Shown one piece after another: positions 17,728 through 26,872 of a stretch of DNA of 64,000 nucleotides (position 1 is its first letter; the number at the start of each line of letters is the position of its first letter). A program made the position numbers and the translations under genes. A model generated the notes under the pieces. The model worked only from the letters and a program-made list of their open reading frames with translations. It had not been told where the DNA came from and searched no databases. Origin of the DNA: Prevotellaceae bacterium. Lineage in GTDB: Bacteria > Bacteroidota > Bacteroidia > Bacteroidales > Bacteroidaceae. The stretch is taken from assembly GCA_019420585.1 (NCBI GenBank), contig JAHZGX010000033.1, positions 25,288 to 89,287 on the forward strand, written 5' to 3'.

Positions 17728-19374
17728 TTACTTCTTTTCCAGAGAAAGGGTCTTGGTGCACTGGTCACACACTTCCGTGGGTCCCCAGTACTGGATGGGG
17801 CCGGGATATACGTAGCATGTGTTCTTGGCCCATTCTTCGCGATGTGCGGCGAAGAACTTGAAGGGTGCGCCGTCCAACTCCACCAGAGCCTTACGTATAA
17901 CGGGCTTCATGGCACCGTTTCTGCGCTCCATGTTCATCATCATGGTGATGGGCACACCACCGGCAATCCACTCTGCTGCTGGTGCTGTGGTGTTCTTGAT
18001 GATGGACATATAGCCTGTCTTGCCATTGGCAATCAGGCGGCTGGCATTGTAGCCAAGGCTATAGCAGTAGTCGGCATCATAGTTGGAGGGGGCTGCGCAA
18101 CGGCCTTCGTAACCGAAGAAATGGTGCTGTGCGCTGAACTTGCCATCATATTTTCCTTCTTTCTTCCATGCTGCCAGTTTGGTGGCAACCATGCGGGAAA
18201 GCAACTTCTCTGTCTCAATCAGGGATACCTGTACGTTTCCGTGGGGGTCACGATCCAGGCAGAGTTGGCGTGCCACATCAGCGGGCAGAGATTCCAAAAT
18301 GGCCAGGTTCTCAGGGGCAATGCTGTTTTTCACGAAGGAAATCTGCTCCTCTGCATTGGCGAATACACGGCTCTCACCTGTGGCAGGGTCTGTCAGAACC
18401 TCGTTGAGTTCAGCAATCAGTTTCTTGATGGCAGGAATGAACTCAATCAAGCCTTCGGGAATCAGCACGGTACCAAAGTTGTTACCCTCGGCGGCGCGTG
18501 TTGCCACAATATTGGCAATGTAGGTCACCACATCGTCCAGTGACATGTTCTTCTGCTCCACTTCCTCTGACACCAGGCAGATATTGGGCTGTGTTTGCAA
18601 TGCACACTCCAGTGCGATGTGTGAGGCAGAGCGTCCCATCAACTTGATGAAGTGCCAGTATTTGCGGGCACTGTTGCAATCGCGCTGGATGTTGCCAATC
18701 AACTCACTGTAGGTCTTGCAGGCTGTGTCAAAGCCGAAACTTGTCTCTATCTGGTCATTTTTCAGGTCTCCGTCAATGGTCTTGGGGCAACCGATTACCT
18801 GCACGCCGTACTTCTTGGCTGCATAATACTCGGCCAGCACGCAAGCGTTGGTGTTTGAGTCGTCACCACCAATTATGACCAAAGCCTTGATGCCCAGTTC
18901 ACGAAGTATCTTGATGCCGCTCTCAAACTGTGCTTCTTTCTCCAATTTGGTGCGTCCGGAACCAATGATGTCGAAGCCGCCAGTGTTTCTGTATTCATCA
19001 ATGAACTCATCGGTAAACTCCACATACTTATGGTCAACCAGTCCGCCGGGTCCCATCAGGAAGCCATACAACTTGCTGTTGGGATTCAGGCTCTTCACAC
19101 CATCATACAGGCCGCTAATCACGTTGTGCCCGCCAGGAGCCTGTCCGCCGGAAAGGATAATACCCACGTTGAATGCTTCCATGGGCTTCTGCGTACCTGC
19201 CTCAAAGGTGATGACGGGCATGCCATAGGTATTGGGGAACATAGCCTTTATTTCCTCCTGGTTGCCCACACTCTGAGTCGGATCACCCTCAACGGCCACC
19301 ACAGCCCCCTGCAGAGCCTTGGGCAGTTTGGGCTGATAGGCGGCTCTTGCCACCTGTAATGCACTTTTTACCAT
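17728..19374 (-). CDS. pfp: Diphosphate-fructose-6-phosphate 1-phosphotransferase
   Basis: This 548-residue enzyme interconverts fructose 6-phosphate and fructose 1,6-bisphosphate using pyrophosphate instead of ATP, a reversible glycolytic step. The long length and the motifs GIILSGGQAPGGHNVISG, IGGDDSNTNA, PKTIDGDLKN and MGRSASHIALECAL place it in the long PPi-dependent clade. In IIGGDDSN an Asp stands where ATP-dependent enzymes have Gly, the accepted marker of PPi use. It has its own promoter and terminator. An ATP-PFK may exist elsewhere in the genome. Confidence 0.95.
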   Translation of the reverse strand: MVKSALQVARAAYQPKLPKALQGAVVAVEGDPTQSVGNQEEIKAMFPNTYGMPVITFEAGTQKPMEAFNVGIILSGGQAPGGHNVISGLYDGVKSLNPNSKLYGFLMGPGGLVDHKYVEFTDEFIDEYRNTGGFDIIGSGRTKLEKEAQFESGIKILRELGIKALVIIGGDDSNTNACVLAEYYAAKKYGVQVIGCPKTIDGDLKNDQIETSFGFDTACKTYSELIGNIQRDCNSARKYWHFIKLMGRSASHIALECALQTQPNICLVSEEVEQKNMSLDDVVTYIANIVATRAAEGNNFGTVLIPEGLIEFIPAIKKLIAELNEVLTDPATGESRVFANAEEQISFVKNSIAPENLAILESLPADVARQLCLDRDPHGNVQVSLIETEKLLSRMVATKLAAWKKEGKYDGKFSAQHHFFGYEGRCAAPSNYDADYCYSLGYNASRLIANGKTGYMSIIKNTTAPAAEWIAGGVPITMMMNMERRNGAMKPVIRKALVELDGAPFKFFAAHREEWAKNTCYVYPGPIQYWGPTEVCDQCTKTLSLEKK

Positions 19375-19402
19375 ATAAATATTAGAACTAATTAAATGTG
19401 TA

Positions 19403-19423
19403 TAACTTTGCCATGCAAAGTTA
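19403..19423 (-). promoter_or_regulatory. pfp promoter region, palindromic -7 boxes
   Basis: TAACTTTG on the minus strand (19423-19416) is a good -7 box 42 bp upstream of the pfp ATG. The same 8-mer occurs on the plus strand at 19403-19410, so the two boxes form a perfect inverted repeat around CCATG. The plus-strand box faces the pfp-distal side, where no plus-strand gene is seen. Confidence 0.6.
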
Positions 19424-19476
19424 CGACAAATTATCCATAAAGGCCTACTAGCAGCACGTTTTAGTGATACGTTTCC

Positions 19477-20718
19477 TCAGTCAAAGCGTATGCTGCGTGC
19501 AGGATGTATGGAAGAGATGATGCAGCTGGGAAGAAGCAGTGCCAGCACGCTGGCAACAAGTGTGAAAAGATTCACCAAAAAGAAGTGGAACCAGCAGAAG
19601 AGTACCGGAACGGAGTCTACATAATAAATGTCTGGATCTAGATGAACCATTCCCGTATAATGCTGGATGGCAAGAAGTGCAAATGCCAGAAGGTTGCCGA
19701 AGAGCATGCCGCGGAGTACGATGAAGACGGCATAATGCAAAAACAGTTGGCGCATCTCGCCATTAGTGGCTCCCATGGCTTTCATGACTCCGATGAAATT
19801 GGTACGCTCCAATATGATAATGAGCAGGCCGCTGATCATGGTGAAGCCTGCCACGCAGGTCATGAGTATGAGGATTACCCACACATCAAGGTCAAGCAGG
19901 TGAAGCCAAGCAAATACGTGTGGATAGAGTTCACGTATGGTCATGGAGGTGTACTGCGCTCCGTAAGCATCCTGCCGTTTGTTGATGTTCCTTACAATTC
20001 GTCCGCTCACTTCATACAGGCGGTTGAAATCGTCAGTCAACACCTCTGCTCCGGAGAACTGGTCGGAATCCCAGCCCAGCAGTGCATGCACCGTGTGCAG
20101 GTCTGTGAATGCTATCTGGCTGTCGAAGTCTGTCAGGTGAGTGCTGTAGATGCCACTCACATGAAAGCGCCGTGCCCTGACTGTCTTCTCAAAGAAGTAG
20201 GCATAGACTGAGGAGCCCACTTTGAGATGCAGTTGCTGTGCCAATTGTTGAGAGATGAGCAGGCTGCCCGATGACGCGGAGTCACTCAAGTGGGGAATTT
20301 CACCGTCCACAAGGTGCTCGGCTAGGAATCTTGTGTCATACTCCTGCCCCACTCCCCGGAACACCACTCCCCGGAACGAGTCGTCAGTCTTCAGCATGCC
20401 GGGCTTTAGGCAGAACCGTTGCACGTGACTTACACCCGGGATGCGGCTTATGCGCTCCATCAGTGGTTTGTCCACCACAATGGGCTTCATCTCCTCGGCA
20501 CCGAGGCTTTCATAACTGAACACCTGTATGTGTGCGCCAAAGCCCAGCAACTTTGCCTGCACTTCTTTCTGGAATCCCAGTGCCACGGACACGCTTATGA
20601 GCATGACGGCCACACCGATGGCTACACCAAGAGTGGATATGCTGATGGCCGGGCGCGACACTTTACCCGCATCCTCTTGGTGCGAGAACATCCGCCTGGC
20701 CATCATCCATGTGTACAT
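19477..20718 (-). CDS. LolE/FtsX-like ABC transporter permease
   Basis: This 413-residue inner-membrane protein has one N-terminal transmembrane segment (about 28-48), a large periplasmic domain (about 50-270) and three C-terminal segments, the MacB/FtsX/LolCE topology. VSVALGFQKEVQAKLLGFGAHIQV resembles the LolC/LolE start, and GVMKAMGATNGEMRQLF matches the coupling region of FtsX-like permeases. It probably takes part in lipoprotein release to the outer membrane, but no LolD ATPase is adjacent. It lies 31 bp after the aminotransferase stop on the same strand, so they may be cotranscribed. Confidence 0.85.
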   Translation of the reverse strand: MYTWMMARRMFSHQEDAGKVSRPAISISTLGVAIGVAVMLISVSVALGFQKEVQAKLLGFGAHIQVFSYESLGAEEMKPIVVDKPLMERISRIPGVSHVQRFCLKPGMLKTDDSFRGVVFRGVGQEYDTRFLAEHLVDGEIPHLSDSASSGSLLISQQLAQQLHLKVGSSVYAYFFEKTVRARRFHVSGIYSTHLTDFDSQIAFTDLHTVHALLGWDSDQFSGAEVLTDDFNRLYEVSGRIVRNINKRQDAYGAQYTSMTIRELYPHVFAWLHLLDLDVWVILILMTCVAGFTMISGLLIIILERTNFIGVMKAMGATNGEMRQLFLHYAVFIVLRGMLFGNLLAFALLAIQHYTGMVHLDPDIYYVDSVPVLFCWFHFFLVNLFTLVASVLALLLPSCIISSIHPARSIRFD

Positions 20719-20749
20719 GCTATGCGTTGCTGAATTCTTCTTAATGTAC

Positions 20750-21949
20750 TTATCTTATGGTGCCAGGATATGCCTCCAATGCCTTTTGCAGTACAAACAG
20801 GGCACGGGTGAGGTCTTCCTTCTTGAGCACATAGGCAAGTCGTACTTGGTCACGCCCGGCACCTGGAGTGGTGTAGAAGCCTGCGGCCGGAGCCATCATG
20901 ACGGTCTCGCCTTCATACTGAAAGTCACTCAGGCACCATGCACAGAACTTCTCTGCATCATCCACCGGCAATTTGGCCACCGTGTAAAATGCTCCCATGG
21001 GTATGGGACTGTACACTCCGGGAATTCTGTTCAGGCCGTCAATCAAGCATTTCCTCCTTTCAACATACTCGTCATATACTTCACGCCCATATTCCTCTGG
21101 TTCTTCCAGGCTGGCTTCTGCTGCAATCTGACCTATCAGAGGCGGGCTGAGTCGAGCCTGGCAGAATTTCATCACGGCCTGGCGTACTTGTGGATTCTTG
21201 GTTATCAAGGCACCTATGCGGATGCCGCACTCGCTGTATCGCTTGCTCACGGAATCTATCAGCACCACGTTCTGCTCAATTCCTTCCAGGTGGCAGGCAC
21301 TGATGTAGGGACTCCCGGTGTAGATAAACTCACGGTACACTTCGTCTGAGAAGAGATATAGGTCATATTTCTTCACCAGGTCACGTATCTGGTTCATCTC
21401 CCTGCGGGTGTATAGGTAACCTGTGGGATTGTTTGGATTGCAGATAAGGATTGCCCTGGTACGTTCATTGATGAGTTGCTCAAACTTCTCCACTTTAGGC
21501 AGGGAAAATCCTTCATCAATGGTTGTGGCGATTGTTCGGATGACTGCTCCGGCAGATATGGCAAAGGCCATGTAGTTTGCATAGGCAGGTTCCGGTACGA
21601 TAATCTCGTCACCGGGGTTCAGGCAAGCCAGGAAGGAGAACAGTACAGCCTCGGAACCTCCGCTGGTGATGATGATGTCATCGGGGCTTAGGTTGATGTT
21701 GTACTTGGCATAGTACTTCACCAATTTTGTCCTGTAACTCAGATAACCCTGGCTGGGGCTGTATTCCAGTATCTTCCTGTCAATGTTCTTGATGGCATCA
21801 AGTGCCGCTCGTGGAGTTGGCAGGTCGGGCTGTCCGATATTCAGATGATACACGTGTACTCCTCTTTGTTTGGCTTCATAGGCCAAGGGAGAGAGTTTCC
21901 TGATGGGTGACTCCGGCATCTGCGTACCTCGCAAGGAGATTTCTGGCAT
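20750..21949 (-). CDS. Class I/II aminotransferase (aspartate aminotransferase-like)
   Basis: This 399-residue PLP enzyme belongs to fold type I. It has the substrate and cofactor motifs LNIGQPDLPTP, TSGGSEAVLFSF, NPNNPTGYLY and SDEVYREFIY. The expected PLP lysine is Lys236 in DSVSKRYSECGIRIG, and the carboxylate-binding Arg lies in VRLAYVL near the end. Aspartate or aromatic amino acids are plausible substrates; sequence alone does not decide. It has a -7 box about 100 bp upstream and is followed closely by the LolE-like gene. Confidence 0.9.
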   Translation of the reverse strand: MPEISLRGTQMPESPIRKLSPLAYEAKQRGVHVYHLNIGQPDLPTPRAALDAIKNIDRKILEYSPSQGYLSYRTKLVKYYAKYNINLSPDDIIITSGGSEAVLFSFLACLNPGDEIIVPEPAYANYMAFAISAGAVIRTIATTIDEGFSLPKVEKFEQLINERTRAILICNPNNPTGYLYTRREMNQIRDLVKKYDLYLFSDEVYREFIYTGSPYISACHLEGIEQNVVLIDSVSKRYSECGIRIGALITKNPQVRQAVMKFCQARLSPPLIGQIAAEASLEEPEEYGREVYDEYVERRKCLIDGLNRIPGVYSPIPMGAFYTVAKLPVDDAEKFCAWCLSDFQYEGETVMMAPAAGFYTTPGAGRDQVRLAYVLKKEDLTRALFVLQKALEAYPGTIR

Positions 21950-22051
21950 TGTCTTGCTTATCTATGTGTGTATGTTTTGACTTGATTGGAAAGCGGAAGC
22001 CTTTTGCATTTTCCCGGCAAGGGGATTATTTTGGTTACCGCTTCGGAAATG

Positions 22052-22059
22052 CAAAGATA
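22052..22059 (-). promoter_or_regulatory. Promoter -7 box for the aminotransferase gene
   Basis: TATCTTTG on the minus strand (22059-22052) implies a leader of roughly 95 bases before the ATG at 21949. No clear -33 element was seen. Confidence 0.5.
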
Positions 22060-22220
22060 CGACAAAAGCGTAAGATACACACCTCTACTTGGCTATTTGT
22101 TTCCTTGCGCGTGAAGACGCTGTCTGCCGTGCCGCAGACGTGCTACTGGAATTTCCAGGACGGCATCCTACACATTATATATATATGGTGCCATCAGTTT
22201 TATATCCCTTATATGCAAGC

Positions 22221-22264
22221 CATCCTCCTTGCCAGCCGGGAAACACAGGCTGGCAAGGAGGATG
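22221..22264. terminator. 17-bp hairpin after trpB
   Basis: CATCCTCCTTGCCAGCC (22221-22237) and its exact complement (22248-22264) form a 17-bp stem with a 10-base loop. It lies 25 bp after the trpB stop, so terminating trpB is the likely role. There is no real T tract on either strand. The rest of the gap 21950-22289 holds only the aminotransferase promoter. Confidence 0.6.
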
Positions 22265-22289
22265 CTGTCAATGAAGGGCAGGAATTGCC

Positions 22290-23657
22290 TTATACGTATT
22301 TCTCTATGTTGTCAAGGTTGTTTTTTACGTCCTCATCCGTAAATTCAAAGTTTTGAAGCGAGCCTGACAAGTATTGGTCATAGGCTGTCATGTCGATGAG
22401 GCCGTGGCCTGACAGATTGAAGAGGATGACTCTCTCCTCGCCTGTCTCCTTGCATTTCTTGGCCTCATTGACAGCAGCAGCGATGGCATGACAACTTTCC
22501 GGAGCAGGGATGATACCTTCGGCACGTGCGAATAGCATGCCTGCATCGAAGGAGTCAAGTTGCTTGATGTCTGTGGCTTCCATCAGTCCGTCCTTCAGTA
22601 ATTGGCTCACGATGACACCTGCGCCGTGATAGCGTAGTCCGCCTGCGTGGATGTTGGCGGGCATGAAGTTGTGTCCCAGGGTATACATGGGCAGCAGCGG
22701 CGTGTAACCTGCCACATCGCCAAAGTCGTATTGGAACACTCCGTGGGTCAGTTTGGGGCAACTGGCGGGTTCGGCGGCCACGAATCTCGTTTGCTTGCCT
22801 TCCAGTATGTTGTGCCTCATGAACGGGAAGGATATGCCTCCGAAGTTAGAGCCGCCTCCGAAACAGCCGATAACCACATCAGGATATTCGCCGGCTTTCT
22901 GCATCTGCTTTTCTGCTTCCAGGCCTATGATGGTCTGGTGAAGAGTCACGTGGCTCAGCACGGAACCGAGCGTATACTTACAGTTGGGGGTGTTCATGGC
23001 CAGTTCTATGGCCTCTGATATGGCAGTTCCCAGCGAACCTTGGTTGTTGGGATCCTTGGTCAGAATGTCCTTTCCCGCACGGGTAGACATGGAGGGGGAG
23101 GCTGTCACCTGTGCTCCGTAAGTCTGCATGATGCTGCGGCGATAGGGTTTCTGGTTATAGGAAATCTTCACCTGGTACACTGCAGCCTCCAGGCCGAATA
23201 CTTTGGCGGCGTAACTGAGCGCCGCGCCCCATTGGCCGGCACCGGTCTCCGTGGTGACGTTGGTCACTCCCTGCTTCTTGCAGTAGTAGGCTTGTGCCAA
23301 GGCGGAGTTCAGTTTGTGTGACCCTACTGGACTTACGCTCTCGTTCTTGAAGTAGATGTGTGCGGGGGTGCCCAATGCTTCTTCCAGTCCGTAGGCGCGT
23401 ACCAGCGGTGTGGAACGGTAATATTTGTACATGTCCCTTACCTCTTCGGGGATGTCTATCCACGCGTGTGTCTGATCCAGTTCCTGCTTTGCCAGTTCTT
23501 CGGCAAAGATGGGATACAGATCTTCTGCCTTGAGCGGCTGCTTGGTGGCGGGGTTCAGGGGAGGCATAGGCTTGTTCACCATGTCTGCCTGTATGTTGTA
23601 CCACTGTGTGGGAATTTCTTCTTCTGTCAAGAAATAACGTTTTTGCTTTGTGCTCAT
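22290..23657 (-). CDS. trpB: TrpB2-type tryptophan synthase beta chain
   Basis: This PLP enzyme condenses indole with serine to give tryptophan. At 455 residues, with an N-terminal extension (FLTEEEIPTQWYNIQADM), it belongs to the TrpB2 group. The PLP lysine is expected at Lys115 in SPVGSHKLNSA, and GCFGGGSNFGG binds the phosphate. No trpA or other trp gene is adjacent, as is usual for TrpB2, which often works apart from TrpA as an indole-salvage enzyme. A longer start at 23687 would leave almost no leader after the predicted promoter, so I chose the ATG at 23657 (MSTKQKRYFL). Confidence 0.93.
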   Translation of the reverse strand: MSTKQKRYFLTEEEIPTQWYNIQADMVNKPMPPLNPATKQPLKAEDLYPIFAEELAKQELDQTHAWIDIPEEVRDMYKYYRSTPLVRAYGLEEALGTPAHIYFKNESVSPVGSHKLNSALAQAYYCKKQGVTNVTTETGAGQWGAALSYAAKVFGLEAAVYQVKISYNQKPYRRSIMQTYGAQVTASPSMSTRAGKDILTKDPNNQGSLGTAISEAIELAMNTPNCKYTLGSVLSHVTLHQTIIGLEAEKQMQKAGEYPDVVIGCFGGGSNFGGISFPFMRHNILEGKQTRFVAAEPASCPKLTHGVFQYDFGDVAGYTPLLPMYTLGHNFMPANIHAGGLRYHGAGVIVSQLLKDGLMEATDIKQLDSFDAGMLFARAEGIIPAPESCHAIAAAVNEAKKCKETGEERVILFNLSGHGLIDMTAYDQYLSGSLQNFEFTDEDVKNNLDNIEKYV

Positions 23658-23706
23658 TGTTATTTGCGGTTTGATTTGTATTGGCATATATTAACGTTTT
23701 CAATTA

Positions 23707-23714
23707 CAAATTTA
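23707..23714 (-). promoter_or_regulatory. Promoter -7 box for trpB
   Basis: TAAATTTG on the minus strand (23714-23707) would start transcription near 23700, 43 bases before the ATG at 23657. No TTTG sits at the proper -33 distance. Confidence 0.5.
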
Positions 23715-23838
23715 CGGATTTATAAGCAAACAGTGGCAGAAAGTATAAAGAATAAAGTCCGTTGGCGTGCAATTCTCTCACCCCCTCCCTCTCTCTGCTG
23801 GTACCTGTATGTTTGTCATTATACATTATTATAAATGA

Positions 23839-23872
23839 AGAGAGCCACCCGACTGCGGTCAGATGGCTCTCT
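23839..23872 (-). terminator. Terminator of gapA
   Basis: AGAGAGCCA (23839-23847) pairs with TGGCTCTCT (23864-23872). On the minus strand a T-rich stretch (TTCATTTATAATAATG) follows. It is 36 bp after the gapA stop. Confidence 0.65.
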
Positions 23873-23907
23873 GTGATGTTTGGCTTTCGCCGGCGAATGC
23901 TAGTTGA

Positions 23908-24921
23908 TTAGCCGTTCACCTTCTTCATGTGGGCGATGAGTTCCAGCACCTTGTTAGAGTAGCCGATCTCATTGTCATACCAGCTCACAACCTTCACGAA
24001 GGTGTCGGTCAGAGCGATACCTGCCTTTGCATCGAAGATAGAAGTCAGGGTGCAACCCAGGAAGTCGCTAGATACCACTGCGTCTTCGGTGTAGCCCAGA
24101 ACACCCTTCAACTCACCCTCGCTTGCCTCTTTCATGGCAGCGCAAATCTCCTCGTACTTGGCGGGCTTCTTCAAGTTAACGGTCAGGTCAACCACTGATA
24201 CGTCCAAAGTGGGGACGCGCATAGACATACCTGTCAGTTTGCCGTTCAGTTCGGGGATAACCTTACCCACAGCCTTAGCAGCACCTGTAGAAGAAGGAAT
24301 GATGTTGCCAGAAGCGGCACGGCCACCACGCCAGTCCTTCAGAGAGGGACCGTCAACGGTCTTCTGAGTAGCAGTGGTAGAGTGTACGGTGGTCATCAGA
24401 CCGTCAGCAATACCGAACTTGTCGTTCAGAACCTTGGCGATAGGAGCCAGACAGTTGGTTGTGCAAGAAGCGTTAGACACGAACTTGGTGCCTTTCACAT
24501 ACTTGTCAAAGTTCACGCCACATACGAACATGGGAGTTGCATCCTTTGAGGGAGCAGACATCACCACGTACTTGGCACCGGCCTGGATGTGAGCCTGAGC
24601 CTTCTCTTCGGTCAGGAACAGACCGGTAGACTCAACCACGTACTCTGCCTCAATCTCATTCCACTTCAGGTCAGCAGGATTGCGCTCTGCAGTCACGCGG
24701 ATGCTCTTGCCGTTCACAATCAGCTTGCTGTTCTCAACGTCAGCCTCGATGGTGCCGTTGAATGCGCCGTGCATGGTGTCATACTTCAGCATGTAAGCCA
24801 AGTAGTCCACGGGGCACAGGTCATTGATGCCTACGATTTCGATGTCGTCACGAGTCTGAGCGGCACGGAATACGAAACGGCCGATACGGCCGAAACCATT
24901 AATACCTACTTTTGTTGCCAT
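23908..24921 (-). CDS. gapA: Glyceraldehyde-3-phosphate dehydrogenase
   Basis: This 337-residue enzyme oxidises and phosphorylates glyceraldehyde 3-phosphate with NAD+. The Rossmann motif GINGFGRIGR opens the protein, and the nucleophile Cys153 lies in SNASCTTNCLAP. THSTTATQKTVDGPS-like and WYDNEIGYSNKVL segments are typical. Codon use is strongly biased, as in highly expressed genes. The gene stands alone between its own promoter and terminator. Confidence 0.97.
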   Translation of the reverse strand: MATKVGINGFGRIGRFVFRAAQTRDDIEIVGINDLCPVDYLAYMLKYDTMHGAFNGTIEADVENSKLIVNGKSIRVTAERNPADLKWNEIEAEYVVESTGLFLTEEKAQAHIQAGAKYVVMSAPSKDATPMFVCGVNFDKYVKGTKFVSNASCTTNCLAPIAKVLNDKFGIADGLMTTVHSTTATQKTVDGPSLKDWRGGRAASGNIIPSSTGAAKAVGKVIPELNGKLTGMSMRVPTLDVSVVDLTVNLKKPAKYEEICAAMKEASEGELKGVLGYTEDAVVSSDFLGCTLTSIFDAKAGIALTDTFVKVVSWYDNEIGYSNKVLELIAHMKKVNG

Positions 24922-25074
24922 TTCTTTAATTTATTAATAAGGTTAGAAATAATAGCCGAATTATCCACAGTTACAATAATGAGCCGACTTGCACGCTGCA
25001 AGAAGCAAGGCGAGTAGAAGCCAAAAGTGCATATAAAGCCATCTTCTCATTAACTTTTTTCCTTTTTCTAGGCG

Positions 25075-25082
25075 CAAAATTA
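25075..25082 (-). promoter_or_regulatory. Possible promoter -7 box for gapA
   Basis: TAATTTTG on the minus strand (25082-25075) would give gapA a leader of about 150 bases. On the plus strand the nearby TAATCTTTT (25085-25093) may serve mscL, so the two genes appear to diverge from this short AT-rich region. Confidence 0.4.
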
Positions 25083-25131
25083 CGATAATCTTTTTAATTT
25101 CGCACCTGAATCAAAGCAAAAAAAGATAAAT

Positions 25132-25557
25132 ATGTCATTTATTCAAGACTTCAAGGAGTTTGCTCTCAAGGGCAATGTGATGGACATGGCAGTCGGTGTC
25201 ATCATCGGTGGCGCATTCGGTAAGATTGTCACAAGCGTGGTCAACAACATCATCATGCCTCCAATAGGCGTGCTTACAGGCGGAATGGACTTTACTGACC
25301 TTAGGCTGGTCATCAAGGATGCCGTGAAGGAGGGCGACCAAGTGGTGAGCGAGGCTGTGACCCTCAATTACGGCATGTTCATACAGGACGTGGTGGATTT
25401 CCTTATTATCTCGTTCTGCATATTCCTTATGGTGAAAGGCATAGCCACACTTTCTCGTAAGAAGGACAAGAAACCTGCCGAGCCGGCACCTGCTCCCGAA
25501 CCTTCGGCCGAGGAGAAGTTGCTTACGGAAATACGTGATTTGCTCAAAAATAAGTAA
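25132..25557 (+). CDS. mscL: Large-conductance mechanosensitive channel MscL
   Basis: This 141-residue inner-membrane channel opens under membrane tension to release solutes during osmotic downshock. It starts with the amphipathic helix MSFIQDFKEFALKGNVMDMAVGVIIGGAFGKIV, here joined to the first transmembrane segment (about 15-45, Gly/Ala-rich as needed for gating). A second segment (about 82-103) and a basic-acidic cytoplasmic helix (EEKLLTEIRDLLKNK) follow. A Pro/Ala linker precedes that helix. The GH76 gene begins 4 bp after its stop, so the two are likely cotranscribed although functionally unrelated. Confidence 0.96.
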   Translation: MSFIQDFKEFALKGNVMDMAVGVIIGGAFGKIVTSVVNNIIMPPIGVLTGGMDFTDLRLVIKDAVKEGDQVVSEAVTLNYGMFIQDVVDFLIISFCIFLMVKGIATLSRKKDKKPAEPAPAPEPSAEEKLLTEIRDLLKNK

Positions 25558-25561
25558 AGGG

Positions 25562-26872
25562 ATGAGAGGACTTTTCACTGCATTGCTTCTGTCTGTATGT
25601 TTTTCCGCTCCGGCTGTTGCCTACAGTTCCGCCATGGCAAATACCGTAAAGGGAGAATATGGCGGAAAGGCTGACAGCCTGGCTCAAGTGCTCATTGACC
25701 AGTTCATGTATAAGCAGAAAGGTACTTTCTGGTCCACTCCCCAAGATGTGGATAAAGCCAGCACCTATATATACTGGCAGCAGGCGCATGCCATGGACGT
25801 GCTTGTGTATGCTTATGAGAGACATGCCGGAGATTCCGTATCCACGTTGGCCAGCCGTTACAAGAACTATATGAGGCTTTGGTACAACAACCGTGCCAAC
25901 AACTATTCCAGTGGTACCACAGGCTTTGAGAATCCTTTTACGGATGATATGTGCTGGATTTGTCTCACACTTTTGCACATGACTGAGGCCACGAAACTGG
26001 AAATGTATGCCACCACGGCACGCAGGCTGTTTGACAATACCATTATGAAAAGAGCAGTGGAGGACGAGACGGGACTCTGGCTGCCGTGGAACACCGACCA
26101 GGGTTCTCGGGCAAATGCCTGTACGATAAGTCCTGCCTGCCTGATAGCAGCCAAATTGTATGAGAAGTACGGCGTGGAGAAATACCTGGAATATGCCACA
26201 AAGTTCTATGATTACATGCAGAAAAACATCGTCAAGAGTGACGGTCGCGTAGAAGAGCCACCACTTACCTATACCCAAGGAACCTTTGGCGAGGCGTGCA
26301 GGAAACTGTATCATCTTACTGGCCAGGCCACTTATAGGGTAAAGGCACAGCAGTATATAGAGTATGCCTTCACGAGCGATAGGTGTACCAATGGAAAGAA
26401 TATTCTGAGAGATGAAGGTTCAAGCATGGATCAGAGCATATTCAAGGCAGTGCTTATCCCATACGCTGTGAACTATGTGCTGGATGAGAAGATGCTCCTG
26501 TCAAGCAGACTCAAGTTGTCCAGGTACATACAGCAGAATGCCAACACGCTTTGGAATGTGCTCGATAAGGAGTCTTATCCTGCCATGTATTGCCCGTATG
26601 ATTGGACAAAGCCGTATGACAAAGCCCAAACGGCTTCCATGGGAGCCATGGCCAGCGGCGCCTCGCTGATGGAGAACTGTGCCAGGATGTGCATCGGACT
26701 CACCACGCCTGATGTCCCCGATGGAATTGACACGGCAGTGGAGACGAAGAAGGACGCACGTAGGGGCGTGTTTAATCTTCAGGGACAAAAGGTTGCAGGA
26801 GATGGTCGGCAGGTTGGGAAACTGCCCGCAGGCTTCTATGTCATCGATGGACGTAAGGAACTGGTAAGGTGA
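25562..26872 (+). CDS. Secreted GH76 family glycosidase (alpha-1,6-mannanase-like)
   Basis: GH76 enzymes cut alpha-1,6-mannan, such as the backbone of fungal mannan. From the ATG at 25562 the protein is 436 residues with a signal peptide (about 1-20). The (alpha/alpha)6 barrel carries the adjacent acids Asp128-Asp129 in NPFTDDMCW, the family's catalytic pair. A C-terminal tail (GVFNLQGQKVAG, then LPAGFYVIDGRK) resembles the sorting-type C-terminal module common in Prevotella exported proteins. A longer frame starts inside mscL at 25535; the signal peptide fits better from 25562. It overlaps the next gene by four bases. Confidence 0.88.
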   Translation: MRGLFTALLLSVCFSAPAVAYSSAMANTVKGEYGGKADSLAQVLIDQFMYKQKGTFWSTPQDVDKASTYIYWQQAHAMDVLVYAYERHAGDSVSTLASRYKNYMRLWYNNRANNYSSGTTGFENPFTDDMCWICLTLLHMTEATKLEMYATTARRLFDNTIMKRAVEDETGLWLPWNTDQGSRANACTISPACLIAAKLYEKYGVEKYLEYATKFYDYMQKNIVKSDGRVEEPPLTYTQGTFGEACRKLYHLTGQATYRVKAQQYIEYAFTSDRCTNGKNILRDEGSSMDQSIFKAVLIPYAVNYVLDEKMLLSSRLKLSRYIQQNANTLWNVLDKESYPAMYCPYDWTKPYDKAQTASMGAMASGASLMENCARMCIGLTTPDVPDGIDTAVETKKDARRGVFNLQGQKVAGDGRQVGKLPAGFYVIDGRKELVR

